This document shows, piece after piece, positions 8,957 through 22,053 of a stretch of DNA of 64,000 nt. Source of the DNA: Rhodocyclaceae bacterium (GTDB lineage: Bacteria > Pseudomonadota > Gammaproteobacteria > Burkholderiales > Rhodocyclaceae); the NCBI GenBank assembly GCA_030681195.1, contig JAUXXJ010000008.1, positions 248,001 to 312,000 on the forward strand, read 5' to 3'. Positions within the stretch are counted from its first letter, which is position 1, and each line of letters begins with the position of its first letter. Below the pieces are notes generated by a model, which was not told where the DNA came from, searched no databases, and saw only the letters and a program-made list of their open reading frames with translations. A program made the translations under genes and the position numbers.

Positions 8957-10287
8957 GGCGAAGCTTCCTCAATAAAATCGATGACGCGATTGCGCCCGGC
9001 AGCCTTGGCGCGATAGAGCGCCTGATCCGCCAGTTCCAGCATGTCGTCGAATGAATTTCCCAGCGTGGTGGTCAAGCCGATGCTCACCGTCAGGGGAATG
9101 GTGCTGCCATTCCAGGGGACGGGATTTTTTTCGATTTCACTGCGCAACATCTCGAAGTAGGGCTGTGCACTCTCTGTCGTGGGCATCGGCATCGCGCAGA
9201 CAAACTCCTCGCCGCCGTAACGGGCGACGATGGTGGATTTGGCGAAGTGCCAGCGCATGACCTGCGCGATATGCTTGAGCGCGGCATCGCCGGCGGCGTG
9301 GCCGAGTTTGTCGTTGATGCGCTTGAAGTAGTCGGCATCGATCATGGCCACGACCAGGGCGTGTTGACCGGCACATGCTGCGGCGTGGAGGATCTCCGCC
9401 TGTTCGAACAGGTAGCGGCGATTGTGCAGGCGCGTGAGGGTGTCGCGGTTGACGAGGTCGCGCAGTTCGCGCACGAAGCGCACCATATTGGTGTTCTGTA
9501 CGACGCGGCAGTAGAACTCTTCGGCGCTGAAGTGCTTGGTGAGGTAGTCGTTGGCGCCGGCCTTGAGCATGGCCGGCGATATCTCCGGGTGATGGGTGGC
9601 CGAGAGGGCGATGATGGCCAGATCCTCGCGCCGATACTTGCGGCGAATGCGGCGGATCATCTCAAGACCGTTCATCTCGGGCATGTGGTAATCCGTCAGG
9701 ATCAGGCTGACCTCGGGATGCTGTTCGAGCAGCGCGAGGGCTTCGCGGCCGTTCTGGGCGGTGAGGATCGGAAAACGATACTGGGCGAGCAGGCCGGCGA
9801 CGTGTTTGCGGAAGGTGGTCGAATCGTCGACGATCATTACCGGCATGCGCTGGTTCTGGCGCAGGCGCCCGATCAGGTAGGCGACATCCTCGATGGCAGC
9901 GGCGCCGTTCTTGAACATGTAGTCGATGACCTGCAGATCGAGCACGGCCTGGCGCAGCTTCTCGTCGACCGAACCGGTCAGCACGATGATCGGCACGCCA
10001 TAGGTGCGTACAGCCTCCACCGTATCGAGGCCGCTGGCATCCGGCAAGGTCAGGTCGAGGATGGCGCAGAACATTTCACCGGCATGCTGGTCGAGAATCG
10101 TCCGCGCATCGGCCAGCGTACCGGCCTCGAACAGGGTGACGTTGTCGAGCAGGGCCAGGTATTGACGCAGTTGGGCACGCACCGTGCGACTGTCTTCGAC
10201 CAGCAGCAGGTTGATGGGGTCTTCATCTTCCCCGTCGTGGGAGAGGCGGGCCAGTTTTTCGCTGTAAAGCGGAGCCGAGGAGGTCAT
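8953..10287 (-). CDS. REC-REC-GGDEF response regulator
   Basis: This is a 444-residue cytoplasmic regulator. REC1 (about 25-140) keeps the acceptor Asp (D78 in LDLTLPDASG) and Lys126. REC2 (about 149-262) keeps D199 (LTDYHMPEMNG) and Lys251. The GGDEF domain (about 280-440) carries GGEEF at 358-362, an active variant. The RxxD inhibitory position (349-352) reads AKST, so the I-site is missing and product inhibition should be weak. The gene lies between a hybrid kinase (upstream, ATGA overlap) and a haem diguanylate cyclase (downstream, ATGA overlap). It is the only response regulator with a clear output domain near either kinase operon. Confidence 0.88.
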   Translation of the reverse strand: MTSSAPLYSEKLARLSHDGEDEDPINLLLVEDSRTVRAQLRQYLALLDNVTLFEAGTLADARTILDQHAGEMFCAILDLTLPDASGLDTVEAVRTYGVPIIVLTGSVDEKLRQAVLDLQVIDYMFKNGAAAIEDVAYLIGRLRQNQRMPVMIVDDSTTFRKHVAGLLAQYRFPILTAQNGREALALLEQHPEVSLILTDYHMPEMNGLEMIRRIRRKYRREDLAIIALSATHHPEISPAMLKAGANDYLTKHFSAEEFYCRVVQNTNMVRFVRELRDLVNRDTLTRLHNRRYLFEQAEILHAAACAGQHALVVAMIDADYFKRINDKLGHAAGDAALKHIAQVMRWHFAKSTIVARYGGEEFVCAMPMPTTESAQPYFEMLRSEIEKNPVPWNGSTIPLTVSIGLTTTLGNSFDDMLELADQALYRAKAAGRNRVIDFIEEASP

Positions 10288-13200
10288 GCGGTCACCAGCC
10301 CTTCGGCGTGGATCTGCGCCACCACTTGGCGATAGGCGGCAGCAAGCTCGGCGGCAACAGCCTCGGTCATGGCCCAGTCGTTCGCTGCCAGACTTTCCTC
10401 AAGGCGCCGGGCAATTTGCATCATGCCGTTGAAACCGAGATTGCCGCAAGCCCCCTTGACTTCGTGGGCAATGGCTTTGGTGGCTTGTACCTCCTGTTGG
10501 GCAATGGTGGCGATCAGCCTGTCGAGCAGGGGTGGGGTCGTCGCGATGAAGAGGCCAAGCAGTTCCGTCAGTACGGCCGCATCATTGCCGCACAGGTCGC
10601 GCAGAGGGCTGAAGTCGACCGGGTGCGGAGACGCCGCCGGGGAGGGGGCGCCGGCCTTCGCCAGGGGGGCAAGCTGTTGCGTCCAGTGCGCCAGGGTGTT
10701 GCGCAGTTGCTCGGAGTTGATGGGCTTGCTGAGGTAGTCGTCCATGCCGATGGCCAGGCAGCGTTCGCGGTCGCCTTGCATGGCATTCGCCGTCATGGCG
10801 ATGATGGGGATGCGCGGGCGACCCTCGGCGGCCTCTGCCTTGCGGATCAGGGTGGTGGCCTCGAAGCCGTCCATCACCGGCATCTGGCAATCCATCAGGA
10901 TGGCAGCGAAAGGCAGCGTATCGAAGGCCGCCACGGCCTGCTGGCCATCGGCGACGATGTGGGTTTCATAGCCGAGCTTGCGCAACTGGATCTGTGCCAG
11001 CTTCTGGTTGGTCAGGTTGTCTTCCACCAGCAACACCAGGCGGCCCTGGGTGAGCGCTGCGCGGAGTTCGCCGTTACCTGCGCTTGTGTCGATTGCCTTT
11101 ACTGTGGCCGTGCCGGCGGTCTCGTCGGCAACGGGTAACTCCTGCTCGTCAGGGACGACAGTCTTGCCGATTTCCAGCGGCAGTTCGAACCAGAAGGTCG
11201 CGCCTTGCCCTTCTTCGCTGATGACGCCGATCTCGCCCTGCATCAGGGTGACGAGCTGCTTGCTGATGGCCAGGCCGAGGCCGGTGCCGCCGAACTTGCG
11301 GGTGGTCGAGCTGTCGGCCTGGGAGAAGGACTGGAACAGGCGTGCTTGAGCGGCCGGTGCGATGCCGATGCCTGAATCCTGTACTTCGAAGCGCACACGG
11401 CGGGTTTCCGCGCTGCTGGTTTTTGATGCCGGCAGGACGCGTATGGCGACACTGCCCTGGGAGGTGAATTTGACGGCATTGCCTGCCAGGTTGAGCAGAA
11501 TTTGCCTGAGGCGGGTGGAATCGCCATGCAAGCGAATGGCCAGGGCAGGATCGACATGGCTGGTGAGCGACAACTGCTTCTCTTGCGCCTTGGGGGCGAG
11601 TAGGCTGACGATGCCCTCGATGACGTGCGTCATGGAAAAGTCGATCGCCTCGATATCGAGCTTGCCGGCCTCGATTTTCGAGAAGTCGAGGATGTCATTG
11701 ATGATGGTCAGCAGTGACTGGGCCGAGTCGCGCACCAGTTGGGCAAATTCGCGTTGCTCGGCGTTGAGGGGGGTGTCGAGCAGCAGGTCGGTCATGCCGA
11801 TCACGCCGTTCATTGGCGTGCGGACTTCGTGGCTCATGTTGGCGAGAAATGCCGACTTCAGGCGGGCGTGGGCGAGGGCCTGGTCATGGGCCTCACGCAA
11901 GGCCTGTTCGGCGGCCCGGCGCATGCCGATGTCGGAGAGCAGCGCGATGAAGTGGGTGAGCCGGCCCTCGCCATCATGGACCGGCGAATAGTCGATTTCG
12001 GCGACCAGCAGGGTGCCATCCTTGCGCTGGTAATCAATTTCCGCCCTGAAGCGCTGACCGGCCTGCAGGGCGCTGACGAGTTGGCCGACCCGCTGGGCGT
12101 CAGTGGTCGGGCCGCGCAGCAGGGCGGTGCGGCGGCCGACCACCTCTGTTGCTGCATACCCTGTTATGCGGGTGAAACCCGAGTTGACGTACTGGATCGT
12201 GCCGCCATCTTCCGTGGCGTCGGCAGCCGTGATGAGAATGCCCTGGTCGCTTTCCTGGATGGCCATTTCGAGCAGGCGGATGCGCGCTTCGGCGGCGCGG
12301 CGGGCGCTGATGTCCTGGAAAGAGACCAGTGAGCCAATGACCAGTCCATCCTGATGCAGTGGATTGGTGCGGAAGGAAACCGGGAAGCAATGCCCGTCAC
12401 GATGGACAAACCACTCTTCGCCATCCAGGGGTTGCCCCCGTTTCAGCATGCCAAACAAGGGGCATTCATGCGCAGGGTAGGGCGTCCCGTCGGGGCGGCT
12501 ATGGTGGGTGGCCGCATGGGCAAGTTGCCCGAGCAGTTCGCTGGCAGGTCTGCCGAACATCCGTTCGGCGGTGGTGTTGATGAAGGTGATGTGCCCCTCC
12601 AGATTGGTGGCATAGACACCATCGCTGAGCGTATCGAGGATGGTGGCGACCTGGGCTTTCTGGTGGGCCACCTCCTTACCGAAACGTTGTGCCTCATCCA
12701 GCGCAAACTTCAGGCGCCGCAGGAACTGGAAGCCGATGGCGGCGGCCAGGAACAGCACCAGGGCGATCAGCACGGTTTCCATACGGCCCAGCTGCCCGCG
12801 CTTGGCGCGTACTTCATCTTCCAGTGCATCAAGGCGCCGTTCGCCTTCGACAAACAGGCGATTGGCGTTTTCATTGAGGCGTTCGAAGTAGGGTGGGGCA
12901 CGCTTTAGACGCAGGGCAATTTCCGACTCGATGCGATAGAACGCGCGCACGTCATCCTTCTCCAGCGCTTCCCAGCGCTGTTTCAGCAGTTCCTCCAACT
13001 CGCCGACCATCTCCTTGACCTGATCGAGCTTGCTGCCGACCTCGATCTGCTCCATCACCAGTTGCTTGTCCTCGGCGCTGGGCTGGAAAATCACTTCCTG
13101 GGCGATTTCCTGCAACTCGGCAATATTGAGCCGTAACGAACGTCGTGCCGTGCCGCCCTTCTGGAGGACGTTCAAGTCGTGGTGGATCTTGGTCAGTTGT

Positions 13201-13502
13201 TCGTCGATCTCGCGCAGGATGCGCTGATAGCCGACGGCATTGTGCGTGACCGCCATCTGGTAGAGATGACTTTCGATGGCCTGGATGCCCTGGACGATTT
13301 CCTCGCCGATGAACAGGCGGGCGCGTTCGTTGGCGCTACGGCGCTGTAATTCGTCGTTGAGGTCGGCAAAAAACCCGCGCAGGCCGAGCACCAGGCCCAT
13401 GCTGATGACGAAGATCGCCAGCAGCCAGGGCAGGGAACGGCCACTGCCCTGAACGCGGGAGGCGTCAGACGCGTCAACAGGATCGGGAAGGCGGGGAGTC
13501 AT
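10284..13502 (-). CDS. Hybrid histidine kinase, PAS-PAS-HisKA-HATPase-REC-HPt
   Basis: This is a 1072-residue membrane kinase. TM1 is about 25-45, a mostly helical periplasmic sensor follows (about 46-240), TM2 is about 243-262, then two PAS domains (about 290-400 and 410-530), HisKA with the phospho-His in [15 protein letters not shown], an HATPase domain with the G-box [13 protein letters not shown], a receiver ([11 protein letters not shown]) and a C-terminal HPt ([14 protein letters not shown]). Signal can therefore pass His-Asp-His within one protein and on to a separate regulator. The obvious target is the REC-REC-GGDEF protein whose start overlaps this stop. The gene is transcribed away from the large operon at 13648. 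Confidence 0.9.
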   Translation of the reverse strand: MTPRLPDPVDASDASRVQGSGRSLPWLLAIFVISMGLVLGLRGFFADLNDELQRRSANERARLFIGEEIVQGIQAIESHLYQMAVTHNAVGYQRILREIDEQLTKIHHDLNVLQKGGTARRSLRLNIAELQEIAQEVIFQPSAEDKQLVMEQIEVGSKLDQVKEMVGELEELLKQRWEALEKDDVRAFYRIESEIALRLKRAPPYFERLNENANRLFVEGERRLDALEDEVRAKRGQLGRMETVLIALVLFLAAAIGFQFLRRLKFALDEAQRFGKEVAHQKAQVATILDTLSDGVYATNLEGHITFINTTAERMFGRPASELLGQLAHAATHHSRPDGTPYPAHECPLFGMLKRGQPLDGEEWFVHRDGHCFPVSFRTNPLHQDGLVIGSLVSFQDISARRAAEARIRLLEMAIQESDQGILITAADATEDGGTIQYVNSGFTRITGYAATEVVGRRTALLRGPTTDAQRVGQLVSALQAGQRFRAEIDYQRKDGTLLVAEIDYSPVHDGEGRLTHFIALLSDIGMRRAAEQALREAHDQALAHARLKSAFLANMSHEVRTPMNGVIGMTDLLLDTPLNAEQREFAQLVRDSAQSLLTIINDILDFSKIEAGKLDIEAIDFSMTHVIEGIVSLLAPKAQEKQLSLTSHVDPALAIRLHGDSTRLRQILLNLAGNAVKFTSQGSVAIRVLPASKTSSAETRRVRFEVQDSGIGIAPAAQARLFQSFSQADSSTTRKFGGTGLGLAISKQLVTLMQGEIGVISEEGQGATFWFELPLEIGKTVVPDEQELPVADETAGTATVKAIDTSAGNGELRAALTQGRLVLLVEDNLTNQKLAQIQLRKLGYETHIVADGQQAVAAFDTLPFAAILMDCQMPVMDGFEATTLIRKAEAAEGRPRIPIIAMTANAMQGDRERCLAIGMDDYLSKPINSEQLRNTLAHWTQQLAPLAKAGAPSPAASPHPVDFSPLRDLCGNDAAVLTELLGLFIATTPPLLDRLIATIAQQEVQATKAIAHEVKGACGNLGFNGMMQIARRLEESLAANDWAMTEAVAAELAAAYRQVVAQIHAEGLVTA

Positions 13503-13550
13503 GGTGATGCCGGCAAGACGAGTTATTTTCGAATTCTAGTGGCATGTATT

Positions 13551-13584
13551 GCTTGAAAACAGAGAGATGCTGAATATTTCAAGC
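13551..13584. promoter_or_regulatory. Inverted repeat in divergent promoter region
   Basis: A perfect 8-bp inverted repeat, GCTTGAAA (13551-13558) and TTTCAAGC (13577-13584), has arms separated by 18 bp. It sits in the 145-bp gap between the divergent kinase operon (start 13502) and the ten-gene operon (start 13648). Position and symmetry suggest a binding site for a dimeric regulator acting on both promoters. No regulator was identified. Confidence 0.35.
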
Positions 13585-13618
13585 CGTGATGACATGGTCG
13601 GCAAACTCTGGCGAAAGC

Positions 13619-13624
13619 TATAAT
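13619..13624 (+). promoter_or_regulatory. Candidate -10 element of the large operon
   Basis: TATAAT matches the sigma-70 -10 consensus exactly and lies 23 bp before the ATG at 13648. No good TTGACA-like -35 is seen 16-18 bp upstream, so activation by a regulator is plausible. A ribosome binding site (AGGGGAA) follows at about 13636-13642. Confidence 0.4.
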
Positions 13625-13647
13625 CACACAAACCATAGGGGAATTGT

Positions 13648-14595
13648 ATGAAAGCGACATCAAAGTGGAGCCGTTGGTTGTTTGTCGGCCTTGTGTGCCT
13701 GGCCAGTCCGGCCGTTCTGGCCAGCGACAGACCCGCCAAGACAAAATACGTCGTGGCCTTTGCGCAGGACACCATGGCCAATGACTGGCGTGCCGCGCAG
13801 GTGCGCGACTTGAAGAACACGCTGGCCCAGTATCCCTTCGTCGAGCTTGTCTTCAGCGATGCCAATGGCGACACGGCGCGCCAGGTGCAGGACATCGAGA
13901 ACTTCGCCGCCAAGGGCGTGGATATCCTGATTACCAGCCCGCGCGATGCCGAGTTGATGCGTGAGCCGATCGCGCGCGTCTATCGCCAGGGTATTCCGGT
14001 CATCCTGCTGTCGCGGCGCGTTCAGGGCGAGGAGTTCACCCACTTCATCACCGCCGACAACAAGGCGATTGCCCACCAGGCGGCACAACTGCTGGCCCAG
14101 CGCCTCAAGGGCAAAGGCAAGGTGCTGGTGCTGCAACATATTCCGACCTCCACCCCGGGCAAGTTGCGTACCGAGGGCTTTAACGAAGAACTGAAGAAGT
14201 ACCCGGGCATCCAGGTCGTGGCCACCAAGCGTGCTGACTCGTTGCGCAGCATGGCAATCCAGCGCGTCGAAGAGGCGCTGGTCGAAAAACTTCAGTTCGA
14301 TGCAATTTATGCCCAGTCCGACAGCATGGCCATGGGCGCGTTGATGGCGCTCAAGAAGGCCGGGCGCGATCCCAAGAAAATCCCGATTACCGGCATCGAC
14401 TACATCAGCGAGGCGCGCGAGGCGATACGGGCGGGCGATCTGTACGCCAGTTTTACCTATCCCACCTTCGGCAAGGAGGGTGCCGAGGCAGCCGTCCAAC
14501 TGATTCGCGGCAAGAAGCTCGACAGGAAGGAAGTCTTCATCGATTCAACTGCCGTGACCCGCGCCAATGTGGAGAAGATCGAACCGATCTTCTAG
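13648..14595 (+). CDS. Periplasmic sugar-type substrate-binding protein (Peripla_BP_4)
   Basis: This 315-residue exported protein has a signal peptide at about 1-26 (WLFVGLVCLASPAVLA). The mature part is a type I binding protein of the RbsB/LacI-like fold: AFAQDTMANDWRAAQVRDLK at the start, VDILITSPRDAE, IPVILLSRRV, and FDAIYAQSDSMAMGALMALKKAGR with the hinge segment ITGIDYISEA. No transporter genes accompany it. A hybrid kinase with a periplasmic domain starts 3 bp after its stop. By analogy with LuxP-LuxQ and TorT-TorS, I infer that it is the receptor subunit for one or more kinases of this operon. It is the first gene of the ten-gene operon. Confidence 0.82.
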   Translation: MKATSKWSRWLFVGLVCLASPAVLASDRPAKTKYVVAFAQDTMANDWRAAQVRDLKNTLAQYPFVELVFSDANGDTARQVQDIENFAAKGVDILITSPRDAELMREPIARVYRQGIPVILLSRRVQGEEFTHFITADNKAIAHQAAQLLAQRLKGKGKVLVLQHIPTSTPGKLRTEGFNEELKKYPGIQVVATKRADSLRSMAIQRVEEALVEKLQFDAIYAQSDSMAMGALMALKKAGRDPKKIPITGIDYISEAREAIRAGDLYASFTYPTFGKEGAEAAVQLIRGKKLDRKEVFIDSTAVTRANVEKIEPIF

Positions 14596-14598
14596 CAA

Positions 14599-17008
14599 AT
14601 GAAATCCCGTACGCTTGCCAGGCAACTGCTGGGTCTCTGGTTTGTTGCGGCCATTGGCCTGCTGGTTCTGGCGAGCGCGACTTTTCTCTATCTGCGTGAT
14701 CGTCAGGCCGATCAACAGTCCCATCTGCGCGTTGGCATTGCCTTGGAGCATCTGGTTGAAGCGCTGGATGGCACGGGCGACAAACTGACGACAACCGGCC
14801 ATGCGCTGGCGCAAAACGGCAGGCTGCTGGCCAACCTGAATCTTTTTCACAATTACTACGACGCGAGCAAGGGGCAGCCAGAAATATTCGATGCGCCCGC
14901 CCAGGAAATTGCGGCCATTCTCGATGCGACGGCACACGCGGCGAATGCCGACTGGGGTTGGGTTTCTGGCGTGAACGGGCCGATTGCCGGCATCCTGGAA
15001 CGTACGCGTGTGATCTGGTCGTCGCGTGATGGAAAGCCTTTTCTGCTTGCAGCACCGGATGCTTTTACCTCCTACCAGCCATCCGCCCCCGAACTTGCGC
15101 GCGTGGCGGTGCCGCACCCGCATGTCGAAGGCCGCTATCTCGGTGCATGCCCGCTCGGCACGGGCGTTGCCGTCGAATGGGGGGAGACGATCCTGGCGCC
15201 GGATGGCAAGCCGATGGGATACCTGGTTCTCGGCGATTGCTTGCGTGCCGAACAGCTCGATGCACTGGAAGCGCGGCGCGGTTTCGCTTTTGCCACGCTG
15301 GGCAATGGCGAGGTTCGTTCTGAGGGCATGCCCGCCGGCGCGTTTGTCCCGGTGACTTATTCCGGGGAGCCGGAAGCGCTCCCGGACTGGCTAGGCACCA
15401 TCGAATATGGTCATATCTCGGGGCGGGCTGCCGCCGCGATCAATGCCCTGCTGGTGACTGGTGTCAGTGCCCAGATCCGTCTGGCCGAGTTGCCGACAGA
15501 GGTCAAGATGGCGATTCCCGGTGTGCCGCTGCTGGGTGCCCTGACCTTGAGTCTGGTGGGCATGACGCTACTGGTGATGAGCGTTGGATTCCTCTATCTG
15601 CGGCGTCATCTGACGCTGCCGGTGCAACGGCTGATGAGCGGCGTCGACGCGGTTCGCAAGGGGGAATACGTGCCGATTGAAGCGCTCGATGCCGGTAACG
15701 AACTGGACGATCTGGCCGTGACGCTGAACACGATGGCGGCGCGCATCCAGGCACGCGAGGCCGAACTGGCGCTCCACCGCGATCAGCTTGAGGCAGAGGT
15801 GGCCAGCCGTACGGCAGAACTGAACGAGGCCAAACAGGCCGCCGAGGCAGCCAATCGCGCCAAGAGTACCTTCCTCTCCAACATGTCGCACGAATTGCGC
15901 ACGCCGATGAATGCCATCATGGGCATGACGGCATTAGTGCAGCGCCAGACCCACGATCCGCTGATCATCGACCGCCTCGCCAAGATCAGTACCGCCTCGC
16001 AACATCTGCTTGGCGTCCTCAACAATATTCTCGATATTTCCAAGATTGAGGCGGAGCGCCTGACGCTTGAGCACACGTCTTTCACGATCGGCGCGATGCT
16101 GGAAAATCTGGTGAGCCTGATGGGCGCCAAGGTGACGGAAAAGGGGCTCAAGTTGCGCATCGAGATGGCGGCTGGACTGCCCGCTCGCCACTTCGTCGGC
16201 GATGCCCTGCGCCTTGGTCAGGTGCTGATCAATTTTGTCGGCAATGCGGTCAAGTTCACCGAGTTCGGCAGTGTGACACTGCATGCGGATTGCATCGAGG
16301 AGCAAGCGGATAGTGTGCTGCTACGTTGGGAGGTGCGCGACACCGGGATCGGCATTAGCCCGGAACAGCAGGCGCGTCTGTTCACTGCTTTCGAGCAGGC
16401 TGATGGTTCGATGACGCGCAAGTATGGCGGCACGGGGCTGGGACTGGCGATCAGCAAGCGCCTGGTCGAAATGATGGGCGGCGAGGTCGGCGTCGACAGC
16501 GTGGCGGAGCAGGGCAGCACGTTCTGGTTCACCGTGCGGCTGAATAAAACGGATGCGTCGGCGGATGCCGTCCCGCCAGCGCCGACATTTTCAGGCGACA
16601 CTGCCGAGCGACGCTTGCGCGAACGATATGCCGGGGCACATGTGCTGCTTGCCGAAGATGAGCCGATCAACCAGGAAGTTTCGCGTAGCTTGCTTGAGGA
16701 TGGCGGGCTGGCGGTGGATGTGGCTAATGATGGCGTCGAGGCGGTCGCGCTGGCGCGCCAGCATCGCTATGCACTGATCCTGATGGACATACAGATGCCA
16801 AATATGAATGGCATCGAAGCGACTCGGGAGATTCGTGCCAATTCACTGAATACCGCAACAGCCATTCTGGCCATGACCGCGAATGCCTTTGAAGAAGATC
16901 GCCAGACTTGTCTGGCAGCCGGGATGAACGACCACATTGCCAAGCCGATTGAAGCGGCCCGTTTGTACGATGTGATACTGCGCTGGCTTGACAGCGCTGG
17001 AGAATCGG

Positions 17009-17031
<23 letters not shown>
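14599..17031 (+). CDS. Hybrid histidine kinase 1 of the corrinoid operon
   Basis: This is an 810-residue kinase. TM1 is about 10-32, a large periplasmic sensor (CHASE4/Cache-like) about 33-300, TM2 about 308-333, HAMP about 335-390, HisKA with [16 protein letters not shown], HATPase with [13 protein letters not shown], and a C-terminal receiver (LMDIQMPNMNG) with no HPt. A repeat-derived linker (AVPPAPTF) separates the ATPase and receiver. The missing HPt means a phosphotransfer partner must be supplied in trans; the HPt of the operon's last kinase is a candidate. The gene begins 3 bp after the binding-protein stop. Its ATPase region is nearly identical in DNA to the next two kinases. Confidence 0.88.
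16565..16592 (-). repeat. Dispersed repeat, short form (copy 3), in frame
   Basis: ATGCCGTCCCGCCAGC followed by GCCGACATTTTC, with one mismatch to the consensus core. It lies inside hybrid kinase 1 at the junction between the HATPase and receiver domains, encoding AVPPAPTF. Equivalent copies occupy the same inter-domain point in kinases 2 and 3, so it probably predates their duplication. Confidence 0.75.
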
Positions 17032-19174
<2,143 letters not shown>

Positions 19175-19188
19175 ACCGGAGCATCAGG

Positions 19189-20088
19189 ATGAAATCATTG
19201 ATCGCCCTTATTACTTCCCTGTTGTTGTTGGGCTGCGACCGCCCGGCAGCGCCCCCTGATTTGCAATACGGTAGTGCGCCGGCGACGGCCGCACCGCTGA
19301 CCTATCGCCTGGCGATTCATCCGCTGCATAACCCGCAAAAGCTCGCCGCAGCCTATCAGCCGCTGATTGACCACCTGAACCGTCAGCTAACGGGCGTACG
19401 CATTGAACTGGAAGCCTCGCGTGACTATCAGGCGTATGAGCAAAAGTTTCGTGCCCGCGCGCCGGAAATGCTTCTGCCTAACCCTTGGCAGACCCTCGAA
19501 TCGATCAAGGTTGGCTATCGCGTTATCGCCATGGCGGGCAATGCCGAAGACTTCAAGGGGATTTTCATTGTGCGCAAGGATAGCGGGATCAAGACACCCG
19601 CCGACCTCAAGGGCAAGGTCGTCAGCTATCCGTCGCCCACGGCGCTGGCGGCCTGCATCATGCCGCAATATTTTCTGCACCAGAACGGTATCGATGTCAT
19701 GAAGGACATCCAGAACGTCTACGTCGGTTCGCAGGAGTCTTCGATCATGAATGCCTATCTGGGCCAGTCAGCAGCGGCGGCCACTTGGCCACCGCCGTGG
19801 CGCCTGTTCGAGAAGGACCATCCGGAGCAAGCAGCACAACTTCAGGTGATCTGGGAAACCCCTTCGCTGCTGAATAACTCGCTGATGGTGCGTGACGATG
19901 TGCCCGCCGCCATCAGCGAAAAAATTCGTCAGATCCTGCTCGATCTGGCTACCGTGCCGGAGGGCAGGGCGATCCTTGCCGGCATGGCGACCGCGCGTTT
20001 CCATGCCGCCGACAATGCCACTTACGACCAGGTACGGGATTACGTCGCGACCTTCGAGAAGGCTGTACGGCCGGTGGAAAACAAATAA
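19189..20088 (+). CDS. PhnD-like binding lipoprotein
   Basis: This is a 299-residue protein. The start at ATG 19189 is preceded by CAGGA and gives a lipoprotein signal with lipobox LLLGC (Cys at about residue 15); a longer frame from 19153 would bury the signal. The mature part is PhnD-like: YRLAIHPLHNPQKLAAAYQPLIDHLNRQLTG, then a DFKGIFIVRKDSGIKTPADLKGKVVSYPSPTALAA segment. No permease is near. It sits between kinase 2 (14 bp upstream) and kinase 3 (which begins with GTG directly after its TAA), so a receptor role for kinase 3 is the simplest reading. The ligand is not known. Confidence 0.82.
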   Translation: MKSLIALITSLLLLGCDRPAAPPDLQYGSAPATAAPLTYRLAIHPLHNPQKLAAAYQPLIDHLNRQLTGVRIELEASRDYQAYEQKFRARAPEMLLPNPWQTLESIKVGYRVIAMAGNAEDFKGIFIVRKDSGIKTPADLKGKVVSYPSPTALAACIMPQYFLHQNGIDVMKDIQNVYVGSQESSIMNAYLGQSAAAATWPPPWRLFEKDHPEQAAQLQVIWETPSLLNNSLMVRDDVPAAISEKIRQILLDLATVPEGRAILAGMATARFHAADNATYDQVRDYVATFEKAVRPVENK

Positions 20089-22053
20089 GTGTTCAAGCAT
20101 CTGCAGCACTTTCTCGCCGGCACCTTGCGCCGACAAGTGACGGTCGGCATGATTGGCGCCGTTACCTTGGTGATGTCGTTTTTTGTCGTGGATATGACGC
20201 GTCGCCACTATCAGGCAATCAATCTGCAACAAGTTGGTCAGGCGGCATCCCTGGCACGCAGTGTGGCCACCTCGTCTGCGGTATGGGTTGCCTCGCGTGA
20301 TTTCGCCGGCTTGCAGGAAATCGTTGCCGGACTGGCCTCCTACCCCGACCTGCGCTTCGCCATTGTGCTGGATCCGAGCGGTTTGGTCATCGCCCATCAC
20401 GAGGCGAACCGGCGCGGCCTGTATCTGAGCGATCTGCCGCAAGTCGCCGAACTGCAGGTGCTGCGCCAGGATGACGTTCTGGTCGACATTGCCAACCCCA
20501 TCCTGATGGGCGGGAAAACGATTGGTTGGGTGCGCATCGGTTTGGGCCATGCATCGTTTCAATCCCAATTGACCGGGATGGCACGCGATGCCCTGGCTTA
20601 CGTGCTGTTGGCCATCGTGCTGAGCAGCCTGGTGGCACTGTGGGTTGGCCGTTACCTGACGCGCCGGTTGCACGCCATTCAACAGGTGGCCGATGCGGTG
20701 GAAGCGGGCGATACGTCCATGCGCGTCGCTATGACCGGCAATGACGAGGCCGCCCGACTGGCACGTCAGTTCAATGCCATGCTGGATAGCCTGGAGCGCC
20801 AACAAGCTGAACTGCAGAAGTACCAGCATCATCTTGAAACCCTGGTCGAGGAACGTACCGCCGCGCTGTCGGTTGCCAAGGAGGCCGCCGAAGCCGCCAA
20901 CCGCGCCAAGAGCACCTTCCTGGCCAACATGAGCCACGAGCTGCGGACGCCGATGAATGGCGTCATGGGCATGATTGATCTGGTCGCGCGACGGATTACC
21001 GATGCCAAACAGAAGGAGCAGTTGCTCAAGGCGCATCAATCTGCAAAGAACCTGCTGCACATCATCAACGACATTCTCGATATCTCGAAGATCGAGGCCG
21101 AGCGACTCACCCTCGATCAGGTGAGCTTCAATTTCGGCGAGGTGCTGGAGAACCTGGCCAGCCTGTTCGCACAAAAGATCCAGGACAAAGGTCTCAGCTT
21201 GCGTATTGAGCTTGCGCCGGCGCTTACGCATCATGAATTTGTGGGTGATCCCCTGCGTCTTGGGCAAGTCCTTCTCAACTTGACCGGCAACGCCATCAAA
21301 TTCACCGAACAGGGATCGATCACGGTGCGCACCAGAATGATCGAAGAGAATGCCCATGACGTGCTGCTGCGTTGCGAGGTCCAGGATAGCGGCATCGGCA
21401 TTGCGGCGGAAGATCAGAAACGTCTGTTCACCGCCTTTGAGCAGGCCGATGGTTCGATGACGCGCAAGTATGGCGGCACGGGGTTGGGGCTGGCGATCAG
21501 CAAGCGCCTGGTGAGGATGATGGGCGGCGAGATCGGTGTCGAGAGCGCCGTGGGACAGGGCAGCACGTTCTGGTTCACCATTCGCCTGGGCAGGGCATCA
21601 GCGGTCAATGCCGCCGTCTCGCCAGCGCCGACTTTTGCACAGAACACGGCAGAGGCCCAGCTGAAGACGCAATTCGCCGGCATCCGCGTTCTGCTGGCGG
21701 AGGATGAGCCGATCAACCAGGAAGTGTCCAGCGGCTTGCTGGAAGAGGCCGGACTGCAGGTCGACCTAGCCGAGGATGGGCTGGAAGCTGTGGCGCTGGC
21801 GCGCCAGAACCGCTACGCGCTGATCCTGATGGATATCCAGATGCCGAAACTGAATGGTGTGGATGCCACGCGGGCCATCCGGGCATTGCCTGGCTACGGC
21901 CAGATTCCCATCCTGGCGATGACCGCCAATGCGTTTGATGAAGACCGTCAGGTCTGTCTGGATGCCGGCATGGATGACCATATCGCCAAGCCGGTTGTGC
22001 CTGCCCATCTCTACGAAACGCTGCTGCGATGGATGCCCCCTCAGTCTCCCTAG
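20089..22053 (+). CDS. Hybrid histidine kinase 3 of the corrinoid operon
   Basis: This 654-residue kinase starts at GTG 20089, immediately after the lipoprotein stop. TM1 is about 18-38, a short periplasmic sensor about 39-160 (CHASE8-like, with [17 protein letters not shown]), TM2 about 165-185, HAMP about 186-240, a coiled coil, HisKA ([16 protein letters not shown]), HATPase ([13 protein letters not shown]) and receiver ([11 protein letters not shown]). No HPt is present. The last 25 bp overlap the start of the RACo-like gene, so kinase and corrinoid activator are translationally linked. Confidence 0.88.
   Translation: MFKHLQHFLAGTLRRQVTVGMIGAVTLVMSFFVVDMTRRHYQAINLQQVGQAASLARSVATSSAVWVASRDFAGLQEIVAGLASYPDLRFAIVLDPSGLVIAHHEANRRGLYLSDLPQVAELQVLRQDDVLVDIANPILMGGKTIGWVRIGLGHASFQSQLTGMARDALAYVLLAIVLSSLVALWVGRYLTRRLHAIQQVADAVEAGDTSMRVAMTGNDEAARLARQFNAMLDSLERQQAELQKYQHHLETLVEERTAALSVAKEAAEAANRAKSTFLANMSHELRTPMNGVMGMIDLVARRITDAKQKEQLLKAHQSAKNLLHIINDILDISKIEAERLTLDQVSFNFGEVLENLASLFAQKIQDKGLSLRIELAPALTHHEFVGDPLRLGQVLLNLTGNAIKFTEQGSITVRTRMIEENAHDVLLRCEVQDSGIGIAAEDQKRLFTAFEQADGSMTRKYGGTGLGLAISKRLVRMMGGEIGVESAVGQGSTFWFTIRLGRASAVNAAVSPAPTFAQNTAEAQLKTQFAGIRVLLAEDEPINQEVSSGLLEEAGLQVDLAEDGLEAVALARQNRYALILMDIQMPKLNGVDATRAIRALPGYGQIPILAMTANAFDEDRQVCLDAGMDDHIAKPVVPAHLYETLLRWMPPQSP
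21613..21636 (-). repeat. Dispersed repeat, short form (copy 5), in frame
   Basis: GCCGTCTCGCCAGC followed by GCCGACTTTT is a near-perfect core. Just upstream, AATG is separated from the core by an extra CC (the match otherwise continues as in other copies). It encodes AVSPAPTF in the HATPase-receiver linker of hybrid kinase 3. Confidence 0.78.

Noticed and set aside
10630..10680. Repeat-like GGCGCCGGCC segment in the receiver-HPt linker of the 1072-aa kinase.
   Set aside because: Only the left half loosely matches the repeat core; too diverged to count as a copy.
13538..13556. TGGCATGTATTGCTT as a sigma-54 promoter.
   Set aside because: The GG and GC elements are two bases too close for the -24/-12 spacing.
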